From positions 1-21,202 of the IMG/VR virus record IMGVR_UViG_3300031753_000043: a stretch of DNA of 21,202 nt. One strand, given 5' to 3'. This DNA comes from a virus. Positions 1 through 4,871 of the stretch are shown one piece after another. Each line of letters starts with the position of its first letter. Within the stretch, counting starts at the first letter, position 1. A model generated the notes under the pieces. It made no database searches. It saw only the letters and a program-made list of their open reading frames with translations, and was not told the DNA's origin. The position numbers and the translations under genes are program-made.

Positions 1-192
1 GACCTGCGACCCGACCTGCGACCAGACCTGCGACCGGACCTGCGACCAGACCTGCGACCCGACCTGCGACTCGACCTGCGACCAGACCTGCGACCCGACC
101 TGCGACCAGACCTGCGACCAGACCTGCGACCGGACCTGCGACTCGACCTGCGACCAGACCTGCGACCCGACCTGCGACCAGACCTGCGACCC
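1..192. repeat. 12-bp tandem repeat, 16 units
   Basis: Sixteen head-to-tail 12-bp units follow the pattern GACCTGCGA plus a variable triplet. In + strand order the variable triplets are CCC, CCA, CCG, CCA, CCC, CTC, CCA, CCC, CCA, CCA, CCG, CTC, CCA, CCC, CCA, CCC. The first nine bases are identical in all 16 units. The array starts at or before position 1 and ends where GACGTC begins at 193. It encodes x-S-Q-V repeats on the minus strand. Confidence 0.97.
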
Positions 193-444
193 GACGTCTT
201 TTTTGCTCAAAATCTCTCGCAAAAAAGCCCAGGCCAAAATCCCGCCGAGCGTCGCTCCATAGGGGCTGCCCATGCGCAGGATCACCTGCGGCCGCTTGAG
301 ATTGCACAGCGCATAGGCGCGCAGCGCCGCCTCGGTCGCAGTCTCGAAATCAGCCGGCTTCGTGGACAGGCCGATCTCGATCCATTTCTCGCACCAGGCC
401 GGGAGCTGCGCAGCCTGAGCAGCGGTCATCGAGTCGATGCGCAT
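1..444 (-). CDS. x-Ser-Gln-Val repeat protein, 3' end beyond window
   Basis: This is the last visible gene of the leftward operon. It reads in from an ATG at 444 and stays open to the window edge (148 codons seen, no stop). Residues 1-84 form a non-repetitive domain rich in Trp, Ala and Leu ([20 protein letters not shown], then [12 protein letters not shown] near 58-68). Residues 85-148 are 16 uninterrupted tetrapeptides x-S-Q-V with x = Gly, Trp, Arg or Glu. The N-terminal '[16 protein letters not shown]' pattern recalls DUF6745-type proteins of actinobacteria and phages, which I recall also carry short x-x-Q-V repeats; that match is from memory and not proven. The function is unknown. The stop of the upstream gene (447-449) lies 2 bases before this start, so the two are probably co-translated. 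A start at Met6 is also possible. Codon 1 of each repeat varies and the other three codons are invariant even at the base level. Confidence 0.8.
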   Translation of the reverse strand, partial: MRIDSMTAAQAAQLPAWCEKWIEIGLSTKPADFETATEAALRAYALCNLKRPQVILRMGSPYGATLGGILAWAFLREILSKKDVGSQVWSQVGSQVWSQVESQVRSQVWSQVWSQVGSQVWSQVESQVGSQVWSQVRSQVWSQVGSQV

Positions 445-446
445 GG

Positions 447-779
447 TCAGTCCGCGACGCGACGCACTTCCTCGCCGCGTTCCTCGACTTGGTGGATCTG
501 TCGGTACAGGGCCCCGGCTTCCAGCTTGATCGCGGTGTGTTCTTCGTGCGTCAGCGCGGTGGCCTCGATTACTTGGATGAAGCGCTCGGCATCGGCCGAC
601 CAGAGGCGCACTTTCGGCGCGGCCTTGGTCTGCACGATGCGATGCGCGTGCCCGGTGACTTCTCCATAGGCCAGGATCACGTCCCCCTTGGGCGTTTCAT
701 CCTTCGCATTTTTAGGCAGCGCATCGACGCGTAGCAGGAGCACATCGCCTTGGCGTAGCAGAATCGGTGCTTTCTTCAT
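447..779 (-). CDS. Conserved phage-type protein with YGEVTGHAH motif
   Basis: A 110-residue soluble protein. The start is set at the ATG at 779 because AAAGGAAC lies just upstream; the open frame extends further 5' but lacks a comparable ribosome site. The N-terminus reads [15 protein letters not shown] (9-23), followed by [15 protein letters not shown] (34-48) and [18 protein letters not shown] (77-94). This combination ('QGDVL...YGEVTGHAH...HxxIxLxxGxYR') is a family I recognise from phage and actinobacterial genomes, but no function is established for it. The paired histidines in GHAH could bind metal (inference). It lies between an acidic 110-residue protein and the SQV-repeat gene, in one leftward operon. 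Confidence 0.85.
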   Translation of the reverse strand: MKKAPILLRQGDVLLLRVDALPKNAKDETPKGDVILAYGEVTGHAHRIVQTKAAPKVRLWSADAERFIQVIEATALTHEEHTAIKLEAGALYRQIHQVEERGEEVRRVAD

Positions 780-811
780 TTCGTTCCTTTCGGTGGTTAA
801 AGTGAAAACTA

Positions 812-1144
812 CTACTCCTCGTTCTCCTGTTCCCTGATCTCGACGTACTCGCGCTCGACCTGCTCGCGCAGCCCCGGATCGTTCACCCGCCATTCGATGT
901 AGTCCTTACAAATGCGGCTAGCGTATTCCTGCGCTCGCTCGCACGAGTCAGGAGTGCCTGCGAACAGGCTGGCGACGATGAATGCCAGTTCGTCCGTATC
1001 GCAGTCGCCAACGAACTCGTCGAATGGTCCCTTCCGGTTCTCGGCCTCATCGCGTGCGCGTTCCTCGATGCGACTCTCGATATCGTTAAGCTCTGCATCC
1101 GTGAAGGTTGCCCGAGGGCCAGCATAGGCAGCGTGTACGGTCAT
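812..1144 (-). CDS. Acidic protein of unknown function
   Basis: A 110-residue, strongly acidic protein, probably helical in its second half (DELAFIVASLFAGTPDSCERAQEYASRI and a Glu-rich C-terminus ending EQENEE). The ATG at 1144 overlaps the stop of the upstream 68-residue gene in the sequence ATGA, and GGAGA lies 8 bases before it within the end of that gene. There is no recognisable domain. Its size, acidity and place in a leftward early operon next to the control region are compatible with a phage early protein that binds a host or DNA-binding partner, but that is only inference. Confidence 0.8.
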   Translation of the reverse strand: MTVHAAYAGPRATFTDAELNDIESRIEERARDEAENRKGPFDEFVGDCDTDELAFIVASLFAGTPDSCERAQEYASRICKDYIEWRVNDPGLREQVEREYVEIREQENEE

Positions 1145-1347
1145 GGCTTGTCTCCGACTACAAACGTAACAGTTTTTCCTGCGCTATCTCCAACAATATT
1201 CGAGCCACCACCGCCTCCACCGCCTCCACCAGCACCCGTGCACGTTATTTGGACGTTCGTAACGCCATCAGGTACATACCAAGTCAGCGACAGAGGATCA
1301 ATTTTCTCTGCCCACGACCGTAACAGGTTGGCTAACCATTTCCTCAC
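1141..1347 (-). CDS. Small protein with polyglycine segment
   Basis: A 68-residue product starting with GTG at 1347, preceded by GGAGA and overlapping the upstream stop in GTGA. Residues 1-20 are basic and amphipathic (MRKWLANLLRSWAEK). Residues 21-39 (SLTWYVPDGVTNVQITCTG) followed by about nine glycines resemble the beginning of the glycine-rich domain found in phage tail fibres; the same layout occurs in the large fibre of this window ([22 protein letters not shown]). The protein is much too short to be a fibre. It ends GDKP and its last codons hold the ribosome site of the next gene. It could be a captured fibre fragment or a small dedicated protein. Confidence 0.7.
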   Translation of the reverse strand: MRKWLANLLRSWAEKIDPLSLTWYVPDGVTNVQITCTGAGGGGGGGGGSNIVGDSAGKTVTFVVGDKP

Positions 1348-1421
1348 GGCTTATCTCCGTAGATGAATCCGAGGGTGACCACAACGGCTATGAATATCCA
1401 GAGCCAGATGATCGTGTCCAT
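1344..1421 (-). CDS. 25-residue single-pass membrane peptide
   Basis: The reading frame ATG (1421) to TGA (1344) encodes MDTIIWLWIFIAVVVTLGF followed by IYGDKP. It is nearly all one hydrophobic helix with an acidic residue at position 2 and a charged tail, as in small phage membrane proteins. It is the first gene after the strong leftward promoter, and its ATG falls 8 bases past the -10 element, so its mRNA should be leaderless or nearly so. Its stop overlaps the GTG of the next gene. No function can be assigned; a role in superinfection exclusion or membrane perturbation is only a possibility. Confidence 0.65.
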   Translation of the reverse strand: MDTIIWLWIFIAVVVTLGFIYGDKP

Positions 1422-1428
1422 GACTCGA

Positions 1429-1456
1429 AGTATACGGGTTTCCGTATCCTTGTCAA
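1429..1456 (-). promoter_or_regulatory. Leftward early promoter
   Basis: On the minus strand TTGACA (1456-1451) and TATACT (1434-1429) are separated by 16 bp. The expected transcription start is about 1422, next to the A of the ATG at 1421. The spacer contains operator 1. Confidence 0.85.
1432..1447. promoter_or_regulatory. Operator 1
   Basis: ATACGG-GTTT-CCGTAT is a perfect inverted repeat with 6-bp arms. Its core ACGG-N4-CCGT (1434-1445) lies in the spacer of the leftward promoter, with the last core base forming the first base of the -10 element. It should be bound by the adjacent Cro-like protein or a repressor. Confidence 0.75.
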
Positions 1457-1467
1457 CGGATATCCGT
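1456..1467. promoter_or_regulatory. Operator 2
   Basis: ACGGATATCCGT is a perfect 12-bp palindrome with the same ACGG-N4-CCGT core as operator 1. The centres are 22 bp apart, about two helical turns, which suits cooperative binding. It touches the -35 element of the leftward promoter. Confidence 0.75.
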
Positions 1468-1498
1468 AAATATTCTGTGCGGTAATCGGACAATCCAC

Positions 1499-1526
1499 TT
1501 GCGTCCATTGCGGATTCCCGTATAGT
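1499..1526 (+). promoter_or_regulatory. Rightward early promoter (cro promoter)
   Basis: TTGCGT (1499-1504) and TATAGT (1521-1526) are separated by 16 bp. The expected transcription start is 1533, exactly the A of the cro ATG, giving a leaderless transcript. Operator 3 fills the end of the spacer. Confidence 0.75.
1510..1521. promoter_or_regulatory. Operator 3
   Basis: GCGG-ATTC-CCGT matches operators 1 and 2 with one altered outer base (G for A). Its last base is the first base of the rightward -10 element, the same phase that operator 1 has with the leftward promoter. Confidence 0.65.
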
Positions 1527-1532
1527 TTACGC

Positions 1533-1712
1533 ATGACCCTCGATGATATCAAGCACCACTTCGGCGGATCGCTTAGGCAAGCAGCGAAGGCATTGAATCT
1601 GCCGATTAGCACGGTAGCAGACTGGCGTCGCGGTGTTCCATTCGGCAGGCAATGCGAGATTCAGATATTGACGCAGGGCAAATTACGCGCAGAGAAGCCG
1701 AATGGCAAATAG
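1533..1712 (+). CDS. cro: Cro-like helix-turn-helix repressor
   Basis: A 59-residue protein. Residues 1-12 (MTLDDIKHHFGG) and 13-32 (SLRQAAKALNLPISTVADWR) form the compact helix-turn-helix of P22-type Cro proteins: 'FGG..R.AA.AL......V..WR.G.P' followed by a short C-terminal strand (CEIQILTQGKL). Family members are 60-75 residues, so the size fits. It lies first after the rightward promoter, with no room for a Shine-Dalgarno, and it overlaps the next gene by 11 bases. It probably dimerises on the ACGG-N4-CCGT operators and represses both divergent promoters, including its own. No CI-type repressor is found next to it, so it could also be the sole regulator. Confidence 0.88.
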   Translation: MTLDDIKHHFGGSLRQAAKALNLPISTVADWRRGVPFGRQCEIQILTQGKLRAEKPNGK

Positions 1713-2352
1713 CTTACGCATGACCCGCGAGCAATTCGAGGCCCACGCCAAGCGCAGGCTGGCACGGCACGCCGAAGCTGAGTTCGCCAAGGAGATGGCC
1801 GCTCAAAACTTGGCGACACAATGGCTGGAGAGCGATCCAAAGCGGCCGATAGTGGCCAAGCAAACCGTGCCCAGCCATATCTCGGGCAGGCTCTGTCCGC
1901 TCGTGCTGCTCTGCCAGGCGCACGGATTGCCCGAGCCGCGCCCCGAATACAATTTCAGTCCCACCAGGGGATGGCGATTCGACTATGCCTTCGTGGATCG
2001 CAAGATCGCGTGTGAGGTTGAGGGCGGGATCTGGCGCCGGGGCGGTGGTGCGCATTCCCACCCGATGGGCATCGAGCGCGACATCGAGAAATACAACGCT
2101 GCAGCCGTCTTGGGCTGGCGCATACTCCGCGCTGCACCCGAAAAGCTTGGCTCGTTGATCCCATTGTTACAGGAGATGTTGCGACGACACCAGAACAGTA
2201 TCGCGAATACGCATTTGATCCTGGCCCTGATGATTGGGAGGCAACGTGGGCGTGGATTGATTGGCGCAATGGATTGTGTTATCCGCCACCCCATCGGAAA
2301 CAAGAACCGGAAGACCGGAATGGTTTGCTTAAGGTCATTTGCTGCGACGTAA
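1702..2352 (+). CDS. PD-(D/E)XK-type phage endonuclease
   Basis: The core at residues 80-160 is a phage-encoded nuclease: FSPTRGWRFDYAF (85-97, Asp94), KIACEVEGGIW (101-111, Glu105/Glu107), then RDIEKYNAAAVLGWRILR (126-143). The order 'WRFD...EVEGG...EKYN.A...GWR.LR' is that of a family of small restriction-endonuclease-fold enzymes, often annotated as VRR-NUC-like or Vsr-like and found beside phage replication genes. A role in recombination or branched-DNA processing is likely. The first start (1702) overlaps cro; an ATG at 1720 sits in a copy of the cro start context and is an alternative. After about residue 160 the sequence stops looking like the family; the last 56 residues probably result from loss of a stop at 2182-2184 (see the gene at 2181). 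Confidence 0.82.
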   Translation: MANSLRMTREQFEAHAKRRLARHAEAEFAKEMAAQNLATQWLESDPKRPIVAKQTVPSHISGRLCPLVLLCQAHGLPEPRPEYNFSPTRGWRFDYAFVDRKIACEVEGGIWRRGGGAHSHPMGIERDIEKYNAAAVLGWRILRAAPEKLGSLIPLLQEMLRRHQNSIANTHLILALMIGRQRGRGLIGAMDCVIRHPIGNKNRKTGMVCLRSFAAT

Positions 2353-2402
2353 TCTCGTTCTTTTGGGTATTGGGGAAGACAATGGCAAGGATAAAGCGAT
2401 GA
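2181..2402 (+). pseudogene. Small gene whose start codon reads GCG
   Basis: From 2181 to the TGA at 2400-2402 the frame reads (x)TTPEQYREYAFDPGPDDWEATW...AWIDWRNGLCYPPPHRKQEPED, ending VLGKTMARIKR. Its composition is far more protein-like than the overlapping nuclease tail, and its stop overlaps the next start in ATGA like most junctions here. A good CAGGAG lies 5 bases before 2181, yet 2181-2183 is GCG and no ATG, GTG or TTG is available upstream in frame after the stop at 2019. Changing base 2182 from C to T would give GTGA: a GTG start here and a TGA stop for the nuclease frame at 2182-2184. It is therefore either a recently broken gene, a sequence error, or a gene using a near-cognate start. 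I do not recognise the family. Confidence 0.6.
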
Positions 2403-2542
2403 GACGACTCTACTTTATCGACGGTGCCCTCTGGCTCGTGAACGGTCTGCTCTGGGCCAGCTACGCGCATGTGCCCAGCATGGCGATATTCTCAGCCATC
2501 GCGGCTGTCGTCTGCTTCGGCGTGGCAAGGCATGCGGAATGA
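2399..2542 (+). CDS. Small membrane protein
   Basis: A 47-residue protein starting MRRLYFIDGALWLVNGLLW, with two hydrophobic stretches (residues 10-21 and about 27-42) and Arg residues at the N-terminus, suggesting a short hairpin in the inner membrane. The ATG at 2399 overlaps the previous stop in ATGA and AAGGA lies 8 bases upstream. Its own stop overlaps the next start in ATGA. A longer form from 2339 is open but less likely. It has no assigned function. Confidence 0.72.
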   Translation: MRRLYFIDGALWLVNGLLWASYAHVPSMAIFSAIAAVVCFGVARHAE

Positions 2543-2853
2543 ATGGTGATCGTCACCTCCGAGCTTGGCGTAATTACGTCTTTGGTGATGCAATAAGCGT
2601 TGATTATTACGAATTCACCCACGATCACAAAGTCACTGCTGCTACTCTTGTCACTATGGAAACAGTAGACGAAGGTGGTCTGCGGGTTCCATTATTTAAA
2701 CTGACACCGAGCATGGCTCAGGAATTGATTGACGATCTCTGGCAGTGCGGTGTTAGACCATCCGAGGGATCAGGGTCCGCAGGACAGTTAGCCGCCGTGC
2801 AGAAGCACTTGGAGGATATGCGGTCGCTCGTTTGGAAGGCACCTAAGCCATGA
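2539..2853 (+). CDS. Conserved phage early protein
   Basis: A 104-residue protein. The C-terminal half (LFKLTPSMAQELIDDLWQCG at 53-72, then VRPSEGSGSAGQLAAVQKHLEDMR) matches a pattern I know from many phage early regions: 'LTP..AQ.LMD.LW..G.RPSEG.GS.G.....KHL.DMR'. No biochemical function is known for it. The N-terminal half (residues 10-45) is beta-rich with several Tyr and His. Base composition is lower in GC than most neighbours. Both ends overlap adjacent genes by four bases. Confidence 0.8.
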   Translation: MNGDRHLRAWRNYVFGDAISVDYYEFTHDHKVTAATLVTMETVDEGGLRVPLFKLTPSMAQELIDDLWQCGVRPSEGSGSAGQLAAVQKHLEDMRSLVWKAPKP

Positions 2854-3218
2854 TTGACGACGCCCTGCAATCCGCGATCGAGCGGGCACGAGCTCGAGGC
2901 CATGCCGGCGCGGAAGCTGCAGCCGAGCACGCGGATCTGGTTCATTCGAATTGGACAGAACGCGCGATCACGTATATCCACCTCTACGCGCGTCAGCATC
3001 CGTACCTGCGATGCGAACACTGCCGTGTCTGGGCCGAACACGATGGCCTTCCTCCGCCCACGGATAAGAGGGCATGGGGATGGGCAATTCAGGAAGCCAG
3101 GCGCCAAGGGCTGATCGAGCCTGCAGGCTACGAGGCCGCCATCTCGAGCAATGGCAGTCCCAAGGTGCGCTGGAAATCGCTGGTCTACAGCACGGGGTAC
3201 AGGGAGGATATCGAATGA
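2850..3218 (+). CDS. Winged-helix-like phage early protein
   Basis: A 122-residue protein. Residues 1-30 are Ala/Arg-rich helix; residues 38-75 (RAITYIHLYARQHPYLRCEH, then WAEHDGLPPPTD) and 76-112 (WGWAIQEARRQGLIEPAGYE, then SSNGSPKVRWKSLVY) follow a recurrent phage pattern in which an 'AWG..M..A...GLI...GY....SSNGSPK..W.SLVY' segment looks like a winged helix. DNA binding in replication or regulation is likely but not shown. The start overlaps the previous stop; AGGGAGG near its end serves the next gene. Confidence 0.78.
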   Translation: MIDDALQSAIERARARGHAGAEAAAEHADLVHSNWTERAITYIHLYARQHPYLRCEHCRVWAEHDGLPPPTDKRAWGWAIQEARRQGLIEPAGYEAAISSNGSPKVRWKSLVYSTGYREDIE

Positions 3219-3901
3219 CAGCTCGCAAACTTCATTTTCAGCGTATGTTGCGCTGCGGCGAAAGCGATGTGGCGTCGCATCCTCTGTTCCAAGGGGAAGG
3301 GGGCGGTTCGATTCCGACCTCGCCGCTCCAGTTTACTGTGATCCCGATCAACAAAGAGACAGCATTCCGAATCTACCGCGAATACCACTATTTGGGACGC
3401 CAGGACTTCGTTAATGTGGCAAGTTTTGGCGTCATGTGGGAAGGCTGCCTATACGGTGCGATCACTTTCGGGCCACCGGGCGCCAAGGAAACGGTCAAAG
3501 GTATTTTCGATACTGAAGAGCAATCTGGATTCTTTGAAATCAAACGATTGGCTATCGATAATCGATTTCCTAAAAACAGTGAGTCGAGGCTGATTCGGAT
3601 CGGTATTAAACTACTGCGACAACGTTTCCACGTCTTGGCCCTGCTAACTTACGCTGATCCGTCCGTGGGGCATGACGGGACTATTTACAAGGCTTCTGGC
3701 TTTCGATATCTGGGCCTGAGCGACAAGCGCCGCGAATTTGTGAAGGATGGGCGCGTGAAACAGCGCGGCGTTTCCAAAGGCGAAAATGGGAATTGGCGCG
3801 ACAAACCGCGCAAGCATGTCTTCGTCCGGTCCTTTGACCCCAGTATTGTGACAAATACCTTGCAACTGGGTTATCTCAAACGCAAGCAGGCTATAGCATG
3901 A
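3215..3901 (+). CDS. Mom-like GNAT-fold acyltransferase, putative DNA modification
   Basis: A 228-residue protein. The start at 3215 overlaps the previous stop and follows AGGGAGG. Motifs in order are HYLGR (58-62), GAITFGPPGAK (81-91), FEIKRLAIDN (107-116), SESRLIRIG (122-130), and TYADPSVGHDGTIYKASGF (145-163) followed by YLG. This set ('HYL.R', 'E..RL....P.N.ESR', 'YAD...GH.GT.Y.A..F.Y.G') is that of the phage Mu Mom family, GNAT-fold enzymes that modify adenine in phage DNA and protect it from restriction. The length is close to Mu Mom. An early-operon position fits protection of replicating DNA. The C-terminal 60 residues are very basic. The exact modification and whether the target is DNA cannot be read from the sequence. 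Confidence 0.8.
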   Translation: MTARKLHFQRMLRCGESDVASHPLFQGEGGGSIPTSPLQFTVIPINKETAFRIYREYHYLGRQDFVNVASFGVMWEGCLYGAITFGPPGAKETVKGIFDTEEQSGFFEIKRLAIDNRFPKNSESRLIRIGIKLLRQRFHVLALLTYADPSVGHDGTIYKASGFRYLGLSDKRREFVKDGRVKQRGVSKGENGNWRDKPRKHVFVRSFDPSIVTNTLQLGYLKRKQAIA

Positions 3902-4110
3902 GCGATTGGGACGATTGGTCGGCGCTCTGGCTCAAGGCCGACAAGCACCTGAAGACCGCCCAGGCCGCGGCTGCCCTGCACGACTTCGCCAATGCAGCCC
4001 GGGCATGCACCGAGGCCCAGGACATGCTCTGGCAGCTCCAGGAATGGTTCAGCGTGGCGATCGTTCAGGACCGACAACAGAAGCTTCCGGTCGACATGGA
4101 CCGCGAGTAG
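3898..4110 (+). CDS. Small helical protein of unknown function
   Basis: A 70-residue protein starting MSDWDDWSALWLKADKHLKT. It is Trp-rich at the N-terminus and predicted largely helical, with an Ala-rich middle (AQAAAALHDFANAARACTEA) followed by QDMLWQLQEWF; the layout resembles a two-helix hairpin. It overlaps the Mom-like gene stop in ATGA and is the last gene before the replication promoter, whose -35 lies inside its final codons. I do not recognise the family. Confidence 0.75.
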   Translation: MSDWDDWSALWLKADKHLKTAQAAAALHDFANAARACTEAQDMLWQLQEWFSVAIVQDRQQKLPVDMDRE

Positions 4111-4118
4111 GCTATACT
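4091..4118 (+). promoter_or_regulatory. Promoter of the replication module
   Basis: TCGACA (4091-4096) and TATACT (4113-4118) with a 16-bp spacer match the sigma-70 consensus closely. The transcription start is expected near 4125, giving a leader of about 80 bases before the TTG at 4206. Confidence 0.72.
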
Positions 4119-4127
4119 TTCATTGCC

Positions 4128-4166
4128 GGGACTAGCGGTAGCTCCGTTGTCCCGCCAGTACGGGAC
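4128..4166 (+). promoter_or_regulatory. Leader with two mutually exclusive hairpins
   Basis: GTCCC at 4149-4153 can pair with GGGAC at 4128-4132 (with inner CGG/CCG pairing, 4136-4138 with 4144-4146). Alternatively GTCCCG (4149-4154) pairs with CGGGAC (4161-4166) around a 6-base loop. Only one can form at a time. No T-run follows, so this is not a simple intrinsic terminator; it may be a switchable leader for the replication gene. Confidence 0.55.
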
Positions 4167-4205
4167 TTACCGGCACCTTTCCTTCTGCCTTACTGGAGGC
4201 GTCCT

Positions 4206-4871
4206 TTGCCGCGTGCACCGAATTACTTCAAGTTCCACCTTGGCGACTATGCCAAGGATTGCGAAGACCTAACCCTGCTCCAGCATGGGGCCTACCTAGC
4301 CCTAATTCGCTGGTACTACGCCACAGGCCGGCCAATTCCCGCCGATGGCGAACGCATCTATCGACGCTGCCATGCGCTCTCAGGCGAAGAAAAAGGCGCA
4401 GTTATGTTTGTTTTAACTGAGTTTTTCCAGCTTGACGGCCCGGTTTGGCGGCACCGCAGAATTGACCGCGAACTCGCTGAATGGTCAGACCGAAGTGACG
4501 AAGCTTCAGCGTCTGCCAAGGCAAGATGGAATAAAATCAACGATAATGGCAATGCGAACGCAATGCGAACGCAATGCGATGGCAATGCTAACCAGAACCA
4601 AGAACCAAGAACCAGAAGGTTAGGTTCTGTATCAGAGAATACGTTACGTCCGGTGCGGTTACGCGCTACGCGCTTACCGCCGGACTGGCGCCTACCCGAC
4701 GAATACAAAGACTTCGCCGTCAAAGTCCACCACCTCGAGCCCGAGCGTGCCGTCCGCGTATCCTTGGCCTTCCGCGATTATTGGATCGCCAAACCCGGGG
4801 GGCAGGGAACAAAGCTCGACTGGTTTGCGACGTGGCGAAACTGGATACGCAAGGAGACCCACGATGCTTGA
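4206..4871 (+). CDS. YdaU/DUF1376-like replication protein with DnaT-like C-terminus
   Basis: A 221-residue protein. The TTG at 4206 is chosen because GGAGG lies just upstream and the conserved domain begins at once: NYFKFHLGDYAKDCEDLTLL (6-25), QHGAYLALIRWYY (26-38), and IDRELAEW (86-93). This is the DUF1376/YdaU domain of phage replication proteins. Residues 114-140 are a low-complexity Asn/Arg linker. Residues 157-215 (LPPDWRLPDEYKDFA, then FRDYWIAKPGGQGTKLDWFA and WRNWIRK) match the C-terminal DNA-binding segment of DnaT-like primosomal proteins. It probably recognises the origin and recruits the host replicative helicase. The linker DNA carries iterons, as in lambda O. It has its own promoter and structured leader. 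Confidence 0.85.
   Translation: MPRAPNYFKFHLGDYAKDCEDLTLLQHGAYLALIRWYYATGRPIPADGERIYRRCHALSGEEKGAVMFVLTEFFQLDGPVWRHRRIDRELAEWSDRSDEASASAKARWNKINDNGNANAMRTQCDGNANQNQEPRTRRLGSVSENTLRPVRLRATRLPPDWRLPDEYKDFAVKVHHLEPERAVRVSLAFRDYWIAKPGGQGTKLDWFATWRNWIRKETHDA
4525..4628 (+). other. Candidate replication origin (iterons inside the initiator gene)
   Basis: An AT-rich stretch at 4525-4548 is followed by four tandem 11-bp units: GCAATGCGAAC (4549-4559), GCAATGCGAAC (4560-4570), GCAATGCGATG (4571-4581) and GCAATGCTAAC (4582-4592). Three 7-bp units of the AAGAACC type follow (4593-4613), and then an inverted repeat AGAACC/GGTTCT (4608-4613 with 4623-4628). Because 11 is not a multiple of 3, the repeat is not conserved in the protein, so selection must act on DNA. 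Lambda has its origin in the same place, between the two domains of O. Confidence 0.65.

Noticed and set aside
1-192. CRISPR array or origin iterons
   Set aside because: Units are 12 bp without spacers and continue in frame with a coding region as x-S-Q-V repeats; the protein explains the pattern.
1-444. Diversity-generating retroelement target
   Set aside because: The variable codon changes G, T, C and A at two bases without adenine-specific bias, and no reverse transcriptase or template repeat is present in the window.
1388-1612. Minus-strand ORF across the control region
   Set aside because: It runs through the promoters, the operators and the cro gene; the plus-strand Cro-like protein is clearly the real product.
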